NCBI RefSeq assembly: GCF_001014615.2
Contig: NZ_LBCQ02000004.1
Location: 124,001-188,000 of the forward strand
From: Aquamicrobium sp. LC103
GTDB lineage: Bacteria; Pseudomonadota; Alphaproteobacteria; Rhizobiales; Rhizobiaceae
Direction: 5' to 3'
Length of the DNA: 64,000 nucleotides
Made by a program: the position numbers and the translations under genes. The notes beneath the pieces were generated by a model, which worked only from the letters and a program-made list of their open reading frames with translations, ran no database searches and had not been told where the DNA came from. Below, in pieces: positions 33,572-41,897 of the stretch; position 1 is the first letter of the stretch, and each line of letters starts with the position of its first letter.

Positions 33572-33913
33572 CTAGCAATCCTCGGCTTTCGCTGCCGCGG
33601 TCCGGTCACCCTCCTGCTGGGCTTCCGTGTCCTGCTGCGACGTTGCCAGGTTCTTGTCGCCGCCGCCTTCCTGCTCGGTCAGCGGCATGTTGGAGCCGTC
33701 TTTCTGCGCCTGGTCGGGTTGACCGGACTTGTCCGTATCCCGAGGCTGAGCCTCCAGCGGAGCTTTCGATCCGTCCTTGGCGACGGGAGGCGTCTTCTGC
33801 TCCTGGCCGATCGAAGCGGAGGAGCTTGGGTCGACGCAGTCGTCGGCAAGCCCGATACCGCCCGAGAAAGCAAGCAGTGCCGCCGCAGCGGTCGTTCGTA
33901 TGAAAATTTGCAT
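33572..33913 (-). CDS. Exported low-complexity hypothetical protein
   Basis: A 113-residue protein with a signal peptide (MQIFIRTTAAAALLAFSGGIGLA) and a mature region rich in Gln, Asp, Lys and Glu (KTPPVAKDGSKAPLEAQP, DKSGQPDQAQKDGSNMPL), with one Cys near each end of the mature chain (ADDC and AEDC). ATG at 33913 follows AAGGAGGATCCGGCT, a strong ribosome-binding site. Likely periplasmic and disordered; I do not recognise a family. Confidence 0.65.
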   Translation of the reverse strand: MQIFIRTTAAAALLAFSGGIGLADDCVDPSSSASIGQEQKTPPVAKDGSKAPLEAQPRDTDKSGQPDQAQKDGSNMPLTEQEGGGDKNLATSQQDTEAQQEGDRTAAAKAEDC

Positions 33914-34165
33914 AGCCGGATCCTCCTTCTGACATCCAGACAGCCCGAACTTCGCGGGGCCCGCAATGTTCCCCGGCTCGTTTTGCCTCGGATATCGTGG
34001 AGACCGTCGAGCCGGCCATTCGTCGGGCTCGTGCGCCGGGTAAGGAGCGGTCTTCCGCCCGTGCGACGGGTGAAAGGGACTGGCGGCTTCGAGCCCGTGG
34101 AGAGGAACATAGGCTGCCGACATGGGTTGATGTGTATGATCCTGCAACCTCATGGGAATGCGGCC

Positions 34166-34345
34166 ATGCCCTACAAGAGACACGACATCGATCGCCTGGC
34201 GCAGAAGCAGACAGACGACTATCTGCGCCGTTCTTCGCTCACCTATCTCGAATGCTGCATCAGTCTCATGCTGACACATATATCGGCGGAGCAGACGGCG
34301 CGGATATTGGAGACGGAAGCCAGGATGATCCGCGAACTCGGCTGA
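34166..34345 (+). CDS. Small hypothetical protein
   Basis: A 59-residue helical protein (MPYKRHDIDRLAQKQTDDYL, then LTYLECCISLMLTHISAEQTARIL, ending EARMIRELG). The repeated pattern of charged and aliphatic residues is protein-like. The start codon is weakly supported; ATGs at 34130 and 34136 are in frame. No family recognised. Whether it is expressed is uncertain. Confidence 0.35.
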   Translation: MPYKRHDIDRLAQKQTDDYLRRSSLTYLECCISLMLTHISAEQTARILETEARMIRELG

Positions 34346-34681
34346 CGCCGCGAACATTGGAGCTTTCACCGTTTCCATTCAGGTCGGGATTGTCGCTCGG
34401 CTGCGGGCCCGGCGCAGGCCGTCGAACCGCAGGGTCTTGGTTGTATGCGTATCGCATAGTATAGGTTCACCGCGCTCCTTGGAGCTTCACGGTATCGCCT
34501 AGATTAACCGTCGGCCGGGCGCGGGAATGTCCCGGTCGCGTAACTGCTTTGCGTCGAAGCTGAACGCGAGGAACCGAAGGAAAACTCCGCGGCGGGTGCT
34601 GTAGGCCCAAACGCGGAAACGGAAGCGAATTCGGCCGTAGAGCGCGCTGCAATGCAACATGTTGAGAATGCAAAAAAAGCG
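34346..34681. other. Gene-free region before the dusA junction
   Basis: 336 bases of mixed composition with no convincing coding sequence, RNA or repeat. It probably carries the original dusA promoter, since the old dusA start lies at 34682. Confidence 0.4.
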
Positions 34682-34747
34682 ATGGAATATCAAGCGTATA
34701 GGGTTGCCATTGCGCCGATGATGGACTGGACGGTAATTGTACATTAG
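34682..34747 (+). pseudogene. dusA: Severed original 5' end of dusA
   Basis: ATG at 34682 opens MEYQAYRVAIAPMMDWT, which matches the DusA N terminus (VAPMMDWT), and then runs into VIVH and a stop at 34745. Homology to dusA stops at the end of the 16-bp repeat (34718-34733). This is best read as the native dusA start cut off by integration of a mobile element. Confidence 0.75.
34718..34733 (+). repeat. Candidate attachment site, left copy (attL)
   Basis: ATGATGGACTGGACGG, identical to 35089-35104. It lies in the dusA sequence encoding MMDWT, the known target of a family of dusA-specific tyrosine integrases. Confidence 0.75.
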
Positions 34748-35088
34748 ATAATAAAAACAGATGCTTACATCTTATTTGGGGTGGCTATGTACCAAAAATG
34801 CACCAAAAGATGCGGCGTTTATCGAAGGCGCAATCTACCTCTTGTCACTCTATCCCTCTAAGCTGCTCTAGGATAATTTTCCTATTTGGTACATCGCTGG
34901 TCGCGGGGGTGTACCTCCAAAAATGTACCAAAAATGTACCAACTGAGTGGTGCGAAAATCTCACCACTTGGGTAGCTACCGAAAAAAAGCCAAGTATTTC
35001 AATATATAATAGTGTCTAGTCTTCTGTTGATTGGACCAACATAGAGATCTAAGTGACTGAAAATAAAGATAAATTATCCGTCGCACCT
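34734..35088. mobile_element. Remnant or minimal dusA-integrated element
   Basis: 355 bases, visibly AT-rich against GC-rich surroundings, bounded by 16-bp direct repeats of the dusA 5' end. It contains no integrase, excisionase or other gene I can support, but holds five copies of a 10-bp motif. Its right edge supplies a new start and first residues for the intact dusA (VTENKDKLSVAP), as described for elements integrated in dusA. It could be a decayed island or a short element moved in trans. Confidence 0.7.
34787..34943. repeat. ATGTACCAAA repeat array (possible integrase arm sites)
   Basis: Copies are at 34787-34796, 34798-34807 (ATGCACCAAA), 34885-34894 (inverted, TTTGGTACAT), 34923-34932 and 34934-34943 (ATGTACCAAC). 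The two direct pairs each have an 11-bp period, one helical turn. This arrangement resembles arm-type binding sites of tyrosine recombinases flanking a core site. Confidence 0.6.
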
Positions 35089-36048
35089 ATGATGGACTGG
35101 ACGGACCGGCATTGCAGGTTCTTCCATCGTCGGCTCACGCGCCGCGCGCTGCTCTACACCGAAATGGTGGTCGCCGACGCGGCGATCCATGGCGACCGCG
35201 GGCGCCTGCTCGGCTTCGACGATTGCGAGCATCCGGTGGCGCTGCAGCTCGGCGGTTCCGATCCCGAAAAGCTCGCAGAGGCGGCGCGGATCGGCGCGGA
35301 TTTCGGCTATGACGAGATCAACCTCAATGTCGGCTGCCCGTCCGACCGCGTGCAGTCGGGTACGTTCGGCGCCTGCCTGATGAAGACGCCCGGCCTCGTC
35401 GCGGATTGCGTTGCCGCGATGAAGGGCGTCGTTTCGGTGCCGGTCACGGTCAAGTGCCGGATCGGCGTCGACGACCAGGACAGCGAAATCGCGCTCGACG
35501 AGCTTGCCGACCGGGTCTTCGCGGCCGGGGCCGACGCGCTGTGGGTGCATGCGCGCAAGGCGTGGCTCCAGGGGCTGAGCCCCAAGGAAAACCGTGACAT
35601 TCCTCCGCTCGACTATCCGCGCGTCTACCGCCTGAAGCAGAGACTGCCCGAACGCTTCGTCGGCATAAACGGCGGCATCCTGACCCTGGAGGAGGCGCGC
35701 GCGCATCTGGGCAACGGCGTCGACGGCGTGATGCTCGGCCGCGCCGCCTATCAGAATCCCGGCATCCTCGCCGGCGTCGACGGGCTCTACCCCGGCGAAG
35801 CCGGCGGGCCGGTGGATTTCGCGGAGCTGATCGACGCGATGGCGGAGTACGCCGCGCGCCACATCGCGCGGGGCGGGCGGCTTGCGCATGTCACACGGCA
35901 CATGACCGGCCTGTTCCACGGCCTGCCGGGCGCGCGGCGCTACCGGCAGATACTTTCGACGGAAGCCGTGAAGCCCGGCGCGGACGAGAAGATCCTGCTG
36001 CAAGCCTTCGCCGAAGTGCACCTGGACGAAACGGCAAGGGCCGCCTGA
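35053..36048 (+). CDS. dusA: tRNA-dihydrouridine synthase A (re-started after integration)
   Basis: An FMN enzyme reducing uridine to dihydrouridine in the tRNA D-loop. The 331 residues include the signature SVAPMMDWTDRHCRFFHR, the catalytic Cys in NLNVGCPSDRVQSGTFGACLM, LWVHARKAWLQGLSPKENR and INGGI, with the phosphate-binding GVMLGRAAYQNP. The GTG start at 35053 and the first ten residues (VTENKDKLSV) come from AT-rich element sequence rather than native DNA; the native start is left behind at 34682. The ribosome-binding site is weak, so expression could be altered. Confidence 0.93.
   Translation: MTENKDKLSVAPMMDWTDRHCRFFHRRLTRRALLYTEMVVADAAIHGDRGRLLGFDDCEHPVALQLGGSDPEKLAEAARIGADFGYDEINLNVGCPSDRVQSGTFGACLMKTPGLVADCVAAMKGVVSVPVTVKCRIGVDDQDSEIALDELADRVFAAGADALWVHARKAWLQGLSPKENRDIPPLDYPRVYRLKQRLPERFVGINGGILTLEEARAHLGNGVDGVMLGRAAYQNPGILAGVDGLYPGEAGGPVDFAELIDAMAEYAARHIARGGRLAHVTRHMTGLFHGLPGARRYRQILSTEAVKPGADEKILLQAFAEVHLDETARAA
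35089..35104 (+). repeat. Candidate attachment site, right copy (attR)
   Basis: ATGATGGACTGGACGG, an exact copy of 34718-34733, inside the intact dusA reading frame (MMDWT). The flanks differ: upstream codons for AP are gcacct here and gcgccg in the left copy. Confidence 0.75.
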
Positions 36049-36106
36049 CCCGATTTACTTTACCTCCCAGACCGTTTAGCCACCTTTCCATCTCGGGGGA
36101 ATTCTT

Positions 36107-36940
36107 ATGGTGGGACTCGATCTTCCCTGGGGCGAGCTCGCGAGTTTCGCGTTCGCCATCGCGGGGGCCGGCGTCGTCGCCGGCCTGCTCGCCGGCATAT
36201 TCGGCATCGGCGGCGGTGCGGTGCTGGTTCCCGTCTTCTACCAGGTGCTGGGCTTGCTGGGCGTCGACGAAAGCGTGCGCATGCACCTTTCCGTCGGATC
36301 GTCGCTGGCGATCATCATCCCGACCTCAATCCGCTCCTTCACCGCCCACAAGGCGCGGGGCGCGGTGGACATGGAGCTTCTGAAGAGCTTTTTGATCCCC
36401 GTGCCGGCCGGCGTGGTGCTCGCCTCGCTGACGGCGGCCTATATTTCCAGCGAGAGCCTGCGCATCATCTTCGCCGTGACCACGCTGGCGGTGGCCTTCC
36501 GGCTGCTTTTCAACCGCGAATCCTGGCGCATCGGCGAGAAAATACCGGGCAATCCGGCGCGGGGGATCGTCGGCCTGCTGATCGGCTATTTCTCCACCCT
36601 GATGGGCATCGGCGGCGGCGTCATGAACAACACCTTCATGACGCTCTACGGGCGCTCGATGCACCAGGCGGTCGGCACGTCGTCCGGCGTCGGCGTCCTG
36701 ATCGCGATTCCGGGAACCATCGGCTATATCTGGGCCGGCTGGGGCAATCCGCTGCTGCCGATCGCCTCGACGGGCTTCATCAACTGGATCGCGGTGGCGC
36801 TCATCATCCCGATCGCGCTGATCGTCACGCCCTACGGGGTGCGCATCGCGCATGCGCTGAAGAAGCGACAGATGGAGGTCGCCTTCGGCCTGTTCTGCGT
36901 CTTCGTTTCGGCGCGCTTCTTCTGGAGCCTGATCGGCTGA
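36107..36940 (+). CDS. Sulfite exporter TauE/SafE family permease
   Basis: A 277-residue membrane protein with about seven to eight hydrophobic helices. The repeated family motif is present in both halves: GLLAGIFGIGGGAVLVPVFY near the N terminus and GYFSTLMGIGGGVMNNTFM in the middle. ATG at 36107 follows GGGGGAATTCTT. It probably exports an anion such as sulfite or sulfoacetate; the cargo is not determined. It converges on the aspartic protease gene. Confidence 0.88.
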   Translation: MVGLDLPWGELASFAFAIAGAGVVAGLLAGIFGIGGGAVLVPVFYQVLGLLGVDESVRMHLSVGSSLAIIIPTSIRSFTAHKARGAVDMELLKSFLIPVPAGVVLASLTAAYISSESLRIIFAVTTLAVAFRLLFNRESWRIGEKIPGNPARGIVGLLIGYFSTLMGIGGGVMNNTFMTLYGRSMHQAVGTSSGVGVLIAIPGTIGYIWAGWGNPLLPIASTGFINWIAVALIIPIALIVTPYGVRIAHALKKRQMEVAFGLFCVFVSARFFWSLIG

Positions 36941-36949
36941 GGACGACGC

Positions 36950-37654
36950 TCAGTCGCGCAGGATCAGCCTTTCGCCGCGCATGTCGAAGCCGGAAAGCGT
37001 GTTGATGAAATTCATGCCGAGAAGGCTCTGGCCGAGCCGTCCGCCCTCGGCCACCAGCACCGGCATGTTGGTCCGCGTGATGTCGCCGATGCGGAAATCG
37101 TCGATGGTGATGCGCGCGGCGCGCGCTTCGCCGTTCGCGGTCATGATCGGAACGTTGTAGGCGAGCGTGTCGGGATCGAAGCCGGCGCTGCGGGCGTCCT
37201 GCGCCGAAAGCACCGTGCTCGTCGCGCCGGTGTCGACCATGACGCGCACCGGCGCGCCGTTGATCTCGGCGCGCACCTGGAAATGGCCGTCCGACATGCG
37301 CTCGAGCATGACCGAGGCGCGGCCGTCGCCGTCGATCGTGGAAAGCGGGCTGCCGGGCACAAGACCGGCGGTCATGCGGCTGGCGATGTCCTGAAGCTCG
37401 TAACGGTACTGATAGCCGGTGACCAGCGCCAGGATGATCAGGAGCCAGACGGCGAGGCTGCGCGCGACATGGCCGAAGCGCATGCCCGAGCCCAATATCC
37501 CGGCGGCGATGACCGCGCCGAATACGCCGAGATAGAGCATCCGGCCGAACTGGTCGGTGCCGAAACCGAACACGCTGCCGCTTTCGTCATTGGCGACGAG
37601 CAGGATGAGGCCGATGCCGATGATAGCGAGAATGACCCAAAGAAACCGGTTCAT
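36950..37654 (-). CDS. Membrane-anchored retropepsin-like aspartic protease (TIGR02281 type)
   Basis: A 234-residue protein with three N-terminal hydrophobic segments (FLWVILAIIGIGLILLVA, MLYLGVFGAVIAAGILG, LAVWLLIILALVTGY) and a C-terminal clan AA protease domain with the active-site motif VMVDTGATSTVLS and a second family segment SLLGMNFINTLSGF. One catalytic Asp per chain implies a dimer. Its start overlaps the DUF1289 stop by four bases (ATGA), so the two are coupled. Substrate unknown. Confidence 0.88.
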   Translation of the reverse strand: MNRFLWVILAIIGIGLILLVANDESGSVFGFGTDQFGRMLYLGVFGAVIAAGILGSGMRFGHVARSLAVWLLIILALVTGYQYRYELQDIASRMTAGLVPGSPLSTIDGDGRASVMLERMSDGHFQVRAEINGAPVRVMVDTGATSTVLSAQDARSAGFDPDTLAYNVPIMTANGEARAARITIDDFRIGDITRTNMPVLVAEGGRLGQSLLGMNFINTLSGFDMRGERLILRD

Positions 37655-37887
37655 CCGACGTTCTCGCCCCTTTCGCGCGCCATGCGGGCCCGGCGCGTCT
37701 CGCGCCTGGGCTTCCGCTCGATCGTCTCCAATCGCGCCGGCAGAAGTTCCATGACGGCGCGGCGCTCCTGCGGCGAATAGGTCAGCCACGCGCCGATCTC
37801 GTCGCGGGTGCGCCCGCAGCCGAAGCAGTAGCCGGTCGCCATGTCCATGGAGCAGACCAGTATGCAGGGAGATTCGATGGCCGTCAT
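37651..37887 (-). CDS. DUF1289 domain protein
   Basis: A 78-residue protein whose N-terminal half carries four cysteines, SPCILVCSMDMATGYCFGCGRTRDEIGAW, the DUF1289 signature and likely a metal or Fe-S site. The C terminus is strongly basic. The start at 37887 is chosen because MTAIESPC is the family N terminus; an upstream frame reaches 37971. Translationally coupled to the aspartic protease. Function unknown. Confidence 0.87.
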   Translation of the reverse strand: MTAIESPCILVCSMDMATGYCFGCGRTRDEIGAWLTYSPQERRAVMELLPARLETIERKPRRETRRARMARERGENVG

Positions 37888-38031
37888 TCGGTTGCCTCTT
37901 GCCGCTATTTCCAGATGGGACAGGTCGGCGATCAATGCAAGCCCGACAATATCGCACAGGCCCGCCGGCATTGTGCTTGCCTTTGCGAAGGGCTATGCCG
38001 CGCACGAAGCAAAAATGCCATCGGACGAAAA

Positions 38032-39021
38032 ATGACCAGCGGACTGCCCTTCGACGATTTTCGCGATCTCCTCAAAAACCTGCCGGGACCGGACAAGGCC
38101 GCCTCGGCGCGCGCCGCCGAACGCAATGCGCGACTTTCCGCGCAAGGCGTCGAGCTCGGCCGCATCGCCGGCATATCGGAATGGCTGGCCGCCTGGAGCG
38201 GACGCGCGCCTCAAGTGGCGCGCCCGCTGGTGGCGTTGTTCGCCGGCACGCACGAGGTCGCAAGGCACGGCGTGTCGCCCCGGCAAATTTCGGACACGCA
38301 ATCCCTCGTCGAGTTCTGCGCGGCGGGCGGCGCGGCGATCAACCAGCTCTGCGCGGCCAACGATCTCGGCCTGAAGGTGTTCGACCTCGCGCTGCATCTG
38401 CCGGTCGCCGACATCACCCGGGAGGCGGCGCTGGACGAGCGCGGCTGCGCGGCGACCATGGCCTACGGCATGGAGGCGATCGCCGGCGGCGCCGACCTGA
38501 TTTGCGCCGGCAGCATCGGCGTGGGCGGCTCGACGGTGGCGGCCGCGCTGATGCACGGCCTCTTCGGCGGCGAGGCGCGCGAATGGGTCGGTCCCGGTTC
38601 CGGCGCGGAGGAGGCGATGATGACGCGCAAGGCGGAAATCGTGGCGCGCGCGGTCGCGCTCCATTCGGCTCATCTAAAGGACCCGCTGGAAGCACTGCGC
38701 CGGCTCGGCGGGCGCGAATTCGCGGCGATCGCCGGTGCGATCCTCGCCGCGCGCATGCAGAAGATACCGGTGATTCTCGACGGCTATACGGGCCTCGCGG
38801 CGGCCGCCGTACTCCACCAGGCCGACGAAACGGCCATCGAACACTGCCTGCTCGGCCATGTCTCGACGGAACCGGGCATGCGCAAGGCCGCGGAAATACT
38901 CGGTCTGAAGCCGCTGCTCGATTTCTCGCTGGGCGACGGGGAGGGGGTGGGCGCGGCACTCGCCGCCGGCCTGGTGAAGAACGCCGCGGCCGTCCACTCC
39001 GGCATGACGATCAGGACATAG
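38032..39021 (+). CDS. cobT: Nicotinate-nucleotide--dimethylbenzimidazole phosphoribosyltransferase
   Basis: Makes alpha-ribazole phosphate for the lower ligand of cobalamin. The 329-residue protein has the family segments ALFAGTHEVARHGVSP, EFCAAGGAAINQLC, ADITREAAL, and the catalytic Glu region in GHVSTEPGMRKAAEILGLKPLLDFSLGDGEGVGAAL. ATG at 38032 lies in a 144-nt gap divergent from DUF1289; the ribosome-binding site is weak. No other cobalamin gene or riboswitch is in the window. Confidence 0.92.
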   Translation: MTSGLPFDDFRDLLKNLPGPDKAASARAAERNARLSAQGVELGRIAGISEWLAAWSGRAPQVARPLVALFAGTHEVARHGVSPRQISDTQSLVEFCAAGGAAINQLCAANDLGLKVFDLALHLPVADITREAALDERGCAATMAYGMEAIAGGADLICAGSIGVGGSTVAAALMHGLFGGEAREWVGPGSGAEEAMMTRKAEIVARAVALHSAHLKDPLEALRRLGGREFAAIAGAILAARMQKIPVILDGYTGLAAAAVLHQADETAIEHCLLGHVSTEPGMRKAAEILGLKPLLDFSLGDGEGVGAALAAGLVKNAAAVHSGMTIRT

Positions 39022-39024
39022 CCG

Positions 39025-40599
39025 TCAACTCGCGAGGCGCCGTCCGACCGCGGGTTCGAATCTCTCGCGGGCAGGAACCGCCGGCAGTTCCTCCATCACC
39101 CGGGAGGCAGGGAAGACCGCAATCGCCTCGGTGCCTTCGCGGAGCTTCGAGCGAAGCTGGAACTCGCCGCCGTGCAGCGCGACCAGGCCCTGCACGATGG
39201 GCAGGCCGAGGCCGGTGCCCTGTTCGGCGCTCTTGATGGCGATCGAGCCCTGGCCAAAGGCCGCGAGCACGACCGGGATCTCGTCCTCGGGAATTCCGGG
39301 GCCGTTGTCCTTGACCGAGACATACTGGCCACCGCCCATCGTCCAGCCGACGCGCACCCGCACCTCGCCGCCGCTCGGCGCGAACTTGACCGCGTTGGAG
39401 AGCAGGTTGAGCGTCACCTGCCGCAGCGAGCGCTCGTCGGCGAAAAGCCGCGGCAGGCCCTGCTCGAACTGATGGCTTATGCGGATGTCCTTGTTGCGCG
39501 CCTTCATCTCCATGAGATGGCAGCAATCCTCGACCACGCCGGCGAGCCTCACCGGCTCCTCGTTAGGCTGGTAGCGGCCCGCCTCGATGCGTGAAAGGTC
39601 GAGTATCTCGTTGATCAGATGGAGGAGGTGCTTGCCCGAGCCGTGAATGTCGTTGGCGTAGTCGCGATAGGTCTCGTTCTGGATCGGGCCGAGCACTTCC
39701 GTCGCCATCACCTCGGAGAAGCCGAGAATGGCGTTGAGCGGCGTCCGCAATTCGTGGCTCATCGTGGCGAGGAAGCGCGACTTCGCCAGGTTGGCTTCCT
39801 CGGCGCGGCGGCGCGCCTCGTCCGACATCGACTTGGCGGTCTCGAGCTCGGCGATCAGCCCGTCCTTCTCGGAACGGAACGACAGGAGCATCACGGTCGA
39901 GTTGTTGAGGTGGCTCGCCACATAGCTGAAGAAGGGGAGCGAGGCGATCAGCAGGCCGACCATGATCGATTCCGAGGGCATCCAGAAGCGCGCGGAAGCG
40001 AAGGTGAAGACGGCGACGGGCAGCGCGAAGGTGACGACGAGCGCACCGCGCAGCGCCGACGCGATCAGCGCCGTGGCGGCGATTGCGAGCAGCAGGATGA
40101 CCGCCTTGATGACGGGGAACTGGTCGACCCGGCATTCGGCACATTGGATGAAGGCGAAATAGGCCCAGCCGATGCCGCTGGCAAAATGGCCGAGCAAAAA
40201 GGCGCGGTGGACGCGCGGCGTATCGATCTCGGAGACGTCGGTGCGGTCGGCCTGCCGCGCCACCAGCGCGAGGCCGGTATAGCCGGCGACCATGACCAGC
40301 GCCCAGAACAGGATCTGCGTGCCCATCCCGGCGAAGAGGCCGGCGGCGGCGATCAGCATGACGAGCAGCGGCATCGCCGTCGACGTGTTGATCATCGCGC
40401 GGGCGTGAAGTTTCAGGAGTTCGCGGTCGTAATCGGGATTGCCGCCGGTCTGCGAAAGGCGGTCGCGCATGCGGCGCACGGTGCGCGCGACGTCGGTGTT
40501 GCGGTGCGCCCTGGTGCGGTCCACAATGATCTTGTCGGCGAAAGCCGAGCGTTGTAACGCCATTCGTCCGCTCAATTCGCGCGCGCGATAAACTGGCAT
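39025..40599 (-). CDS. Membrane sensor histidine kinase
   Basis: A 524-residue hybrid-less kinase. An N-terminal region with about six hydrophobic segments (such as TAMPLLVMLIAAAGLFAGMG, FWALVMVAGYTGLALV) precedes a short coiled coil and the HisKA domain with the phospho-acceptor His in FLATMSHELRTPLNAILGFSEVM. The ATPase domain shows the N box LLSNAVKFAPSGG, the G1 box VKDNGPGIPEDEI and G2 EQGTGLGLPIVQGLV. The start at 40599 is used; ATG at 40563 is also possible. No response regulator is adjacent. Signal unknown. Confidence 0.9.
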   Translation of the reverse strand: MPVYRARELSGRMALQRSAFADKIIVDRTRAHRNTDVARTVRRMRDRLSQTGGNPDYDRELLKLHARAMINTSTAMPLLVMLIAAAGLFAGMGTQILFWALVMVAGYTGLALVARQADRTDVSEIDTPRVHRAFLLGHFASGIGWAYFAFIQCAECRVDQFPVIKAVILLLAIAATALIASALRGALVVTFALPVAVFTFASARFWMPSESIMVGLLIASLPFFSYVASHLNNSTVMLLSFRSEKDGLIAELETAKSMSDEARRRAEEANLAKSRFLATMSHELRTPLNAILGFSEVMATEVLGPIQNETYRDYANDIHGSGKHLLHLINEILDLSRIEAGRYQPNEEPVRLAGVVEDCCHLMEMKARNKDIRISHQFEQGLPRLFADERSLRQVTLNLLSNAVKFAPSGGEVRVRVGWTMGGGQYVSVKDNGPGIPEDEIPVVLAAFGQGSIAIKSAEQGTGLGLPIVQGLVALHGGEFQLRSKLREGTEAIAVFPASRVMEELPAVPARERFEPAVGRRLAS

Positions 40600-40638
40600 C
40601 TCAATTTAGTGGCGAATGATTAAGAGACCCTTCCACGA

Positions 40639-41289
40639 ATGAGGACGTATCGCCCGCGACGTGCCGCGCGGAACCGCCGCAGTTCGAGGCCGCGCAGCCG
40701 CTTGCGCAAGGTGCTCGACATTGCGCTGACCGTCGTGCTTCTTGGTGCCGTCGCCCTGGTCGCGGCCCGGTTTCAGGACGATGCGACACAGACGCTGGGC
40801 GGCAATGCCATCGTCAACGACGGCGACACGATCACGCTCGGCGAACAGAAGATCAGGCTACGCGGCATCGACGCGCCGGAATTCACCCAGCAATGCACGC
40901 GAAACGGAGCGGCCTATGACTGTGGGCGGGAAGCGCGCAACGCGTTGCGGCGGATGGTGGCCGGCGGGCGGGTGTCCTGCGAAGGCTGGGAAAACGACAA
41001 GTACGACCGGCTTCTCGCCGTCTGCCATGCGGGCGGCGTCAACCTGAACAAGACGATGGTCGAGCGCGGCTGGGCCGTTTCCTATGGCGACTTCTATTCG
41101 GAGGAGGACGTCGCGCGGCGGGCGGGAGAGGGGATGTGGGCCGGTTCCTTCGATCGGCCGCAATATTGGCGGCGCGTCCATGGCGGCCTGGCGGAGACCG
41201 GGCATGGCGGCGGTGGTCTTTCCGGCTTCTTCAATTGGCTGCTAGAGTTGTTTTCCTCAATGAACGGACAACAGGGAGAGAGCGGATGA
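40639..41289 (+). CDS. Thermonuclease (SNase) family protein with membrane anchor
   Basis: A 216-residue protein with a basic N terminus, one membrane segment (VLDIALTVVLLGAVALVAARF, about 25-45) and a staphylococcal-nuclease domain. Catalytic-type residues are visible: DGDTI at 61-65, Arg75, Asp78 and Glu81 in RLRGIDAPEF, and the later ENDKYDRLLAVC. A Gly-rich stretch and short hydrophobic C terminus follow. It is the first gene of an overlapping set with a GST and a UDG family protein. Probably an exported or periplasm-facing nuclease. Confidence 0.87.
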   Translation: MRTYRPRRAARNRRSSRPRSRLRKVLDIALTVVLLGAVALVAARFQDDATQTLGGNAIVNDGDTITLGEQKIRLRGIDAPEFTQQCTRNGAAYDCGREARNALRRMVAGGRVSCEGWENDKYDRLLAVCHAGGVNLNKTMVERGWAVSYGDFYSEEDVARRAGEGMWAGSFDRPQYWRRVHGGLAETGHGGGGLSGFFNWLLELFSSMNGQQGESG

Positions 41290-41897
41290 GGATTTTCGAC
41301 GGCGGGCGCGCGCCCAACCCGAGGCGGGTGAGGGTGTTTCTTGCCGAAAAGGGCATAGAGGTGCCGCTGGTGCCGGTCGACATGGGAGCGATGGGGCACA
41401 GGTCGGACGAGGTGAGGGAGCGCAACCCGCTGCAGCGCCTTCCGGTGCTCGAACTCGACGACGGCACGGTGATCACCGAGTCGGTAGCGATCTGCCGCTA
41501 TTTCGAGGAGTTGCATCCGACACCGCCGCTGTTCGGCACCGGAGCGGTCGGTCGCGCCAAGGTGGAGATGTGGCAGCGCCGGATGGAGCTCAACCTTCTG
41601 ACCGCGGTGGCGCAGGCCTTCCGCCACATCCATCCGGCGATGAAGGAATGGGAGGTGCCGCAGATCCCCGAATGGGGCGAGGCCAACAAGCCGAAGGCGG
41701 TCGAGTTCCTCCAACTTCTCGACGACGAACTCGCAGGGCGCGCATTCGTCGCGGGCGACGACTATTCAATCGCCGACATCACGGGGCTGATTGCGATCGA
41801 CTTCATGAAGCCGGCACGCATCGAGGTGCCGGCGGAACTCGGGAACGTCCATCGCTGGTATGGCGAGGTCTCTTCCCGCCCCAGCGCAAAGGCCTGA
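41286..41897 (+). CDS. Glutathione S-transferase family protein
   Basis: A 203-residue GST. N-terminal thioredoxin-like domain MRIFDGGRAPNPRRVRVFLAEKGIEV and NPLQRLPVLELDDGTVITESVAICRYFEE, then a helical domain with YSIADITG. It begins inside the nuclease stop (ATGA), and ends one base into the UDG start. Substrate unknown. Confidence 0.88.
   Translation: MRIFDGGRAPNPRRVRVFLAEKGIEVPLVPVDMGAMGHRSDEVRERNPLQRLPVLELDDGTVITESVAICRYFEELHPTPPLFGTGAVGRAKVEMWQRRMELNLLTAVAQAFRHIHPAMKEWEVPQIPEWGEANKPKAVEFLQLLDDELAGRAFVAGDDYSIADITGLIAIDFMKPARIEVPAELGNVHRWYGEVSSRPSAKA

Noticed and set aside
34787-34943. Possible CRISPR array
   Set aside because: The repeats are only 10 bp, adjacent copies are 11 bp apart with no spacers, and no cas gene is near.
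34798-35019. 73-codon open frame inside the dusA element
   Set aside because: The start lies within the repeat array, the composition is unlike protein and no motif is seen. It is treated as non-coding.
37888-38031. Cobalamin riboswitch upstream of cobT
   Set aside because: Only 144 bases separate the divergent genes, and no B12-box-like sequence or long structured leader was recognised.
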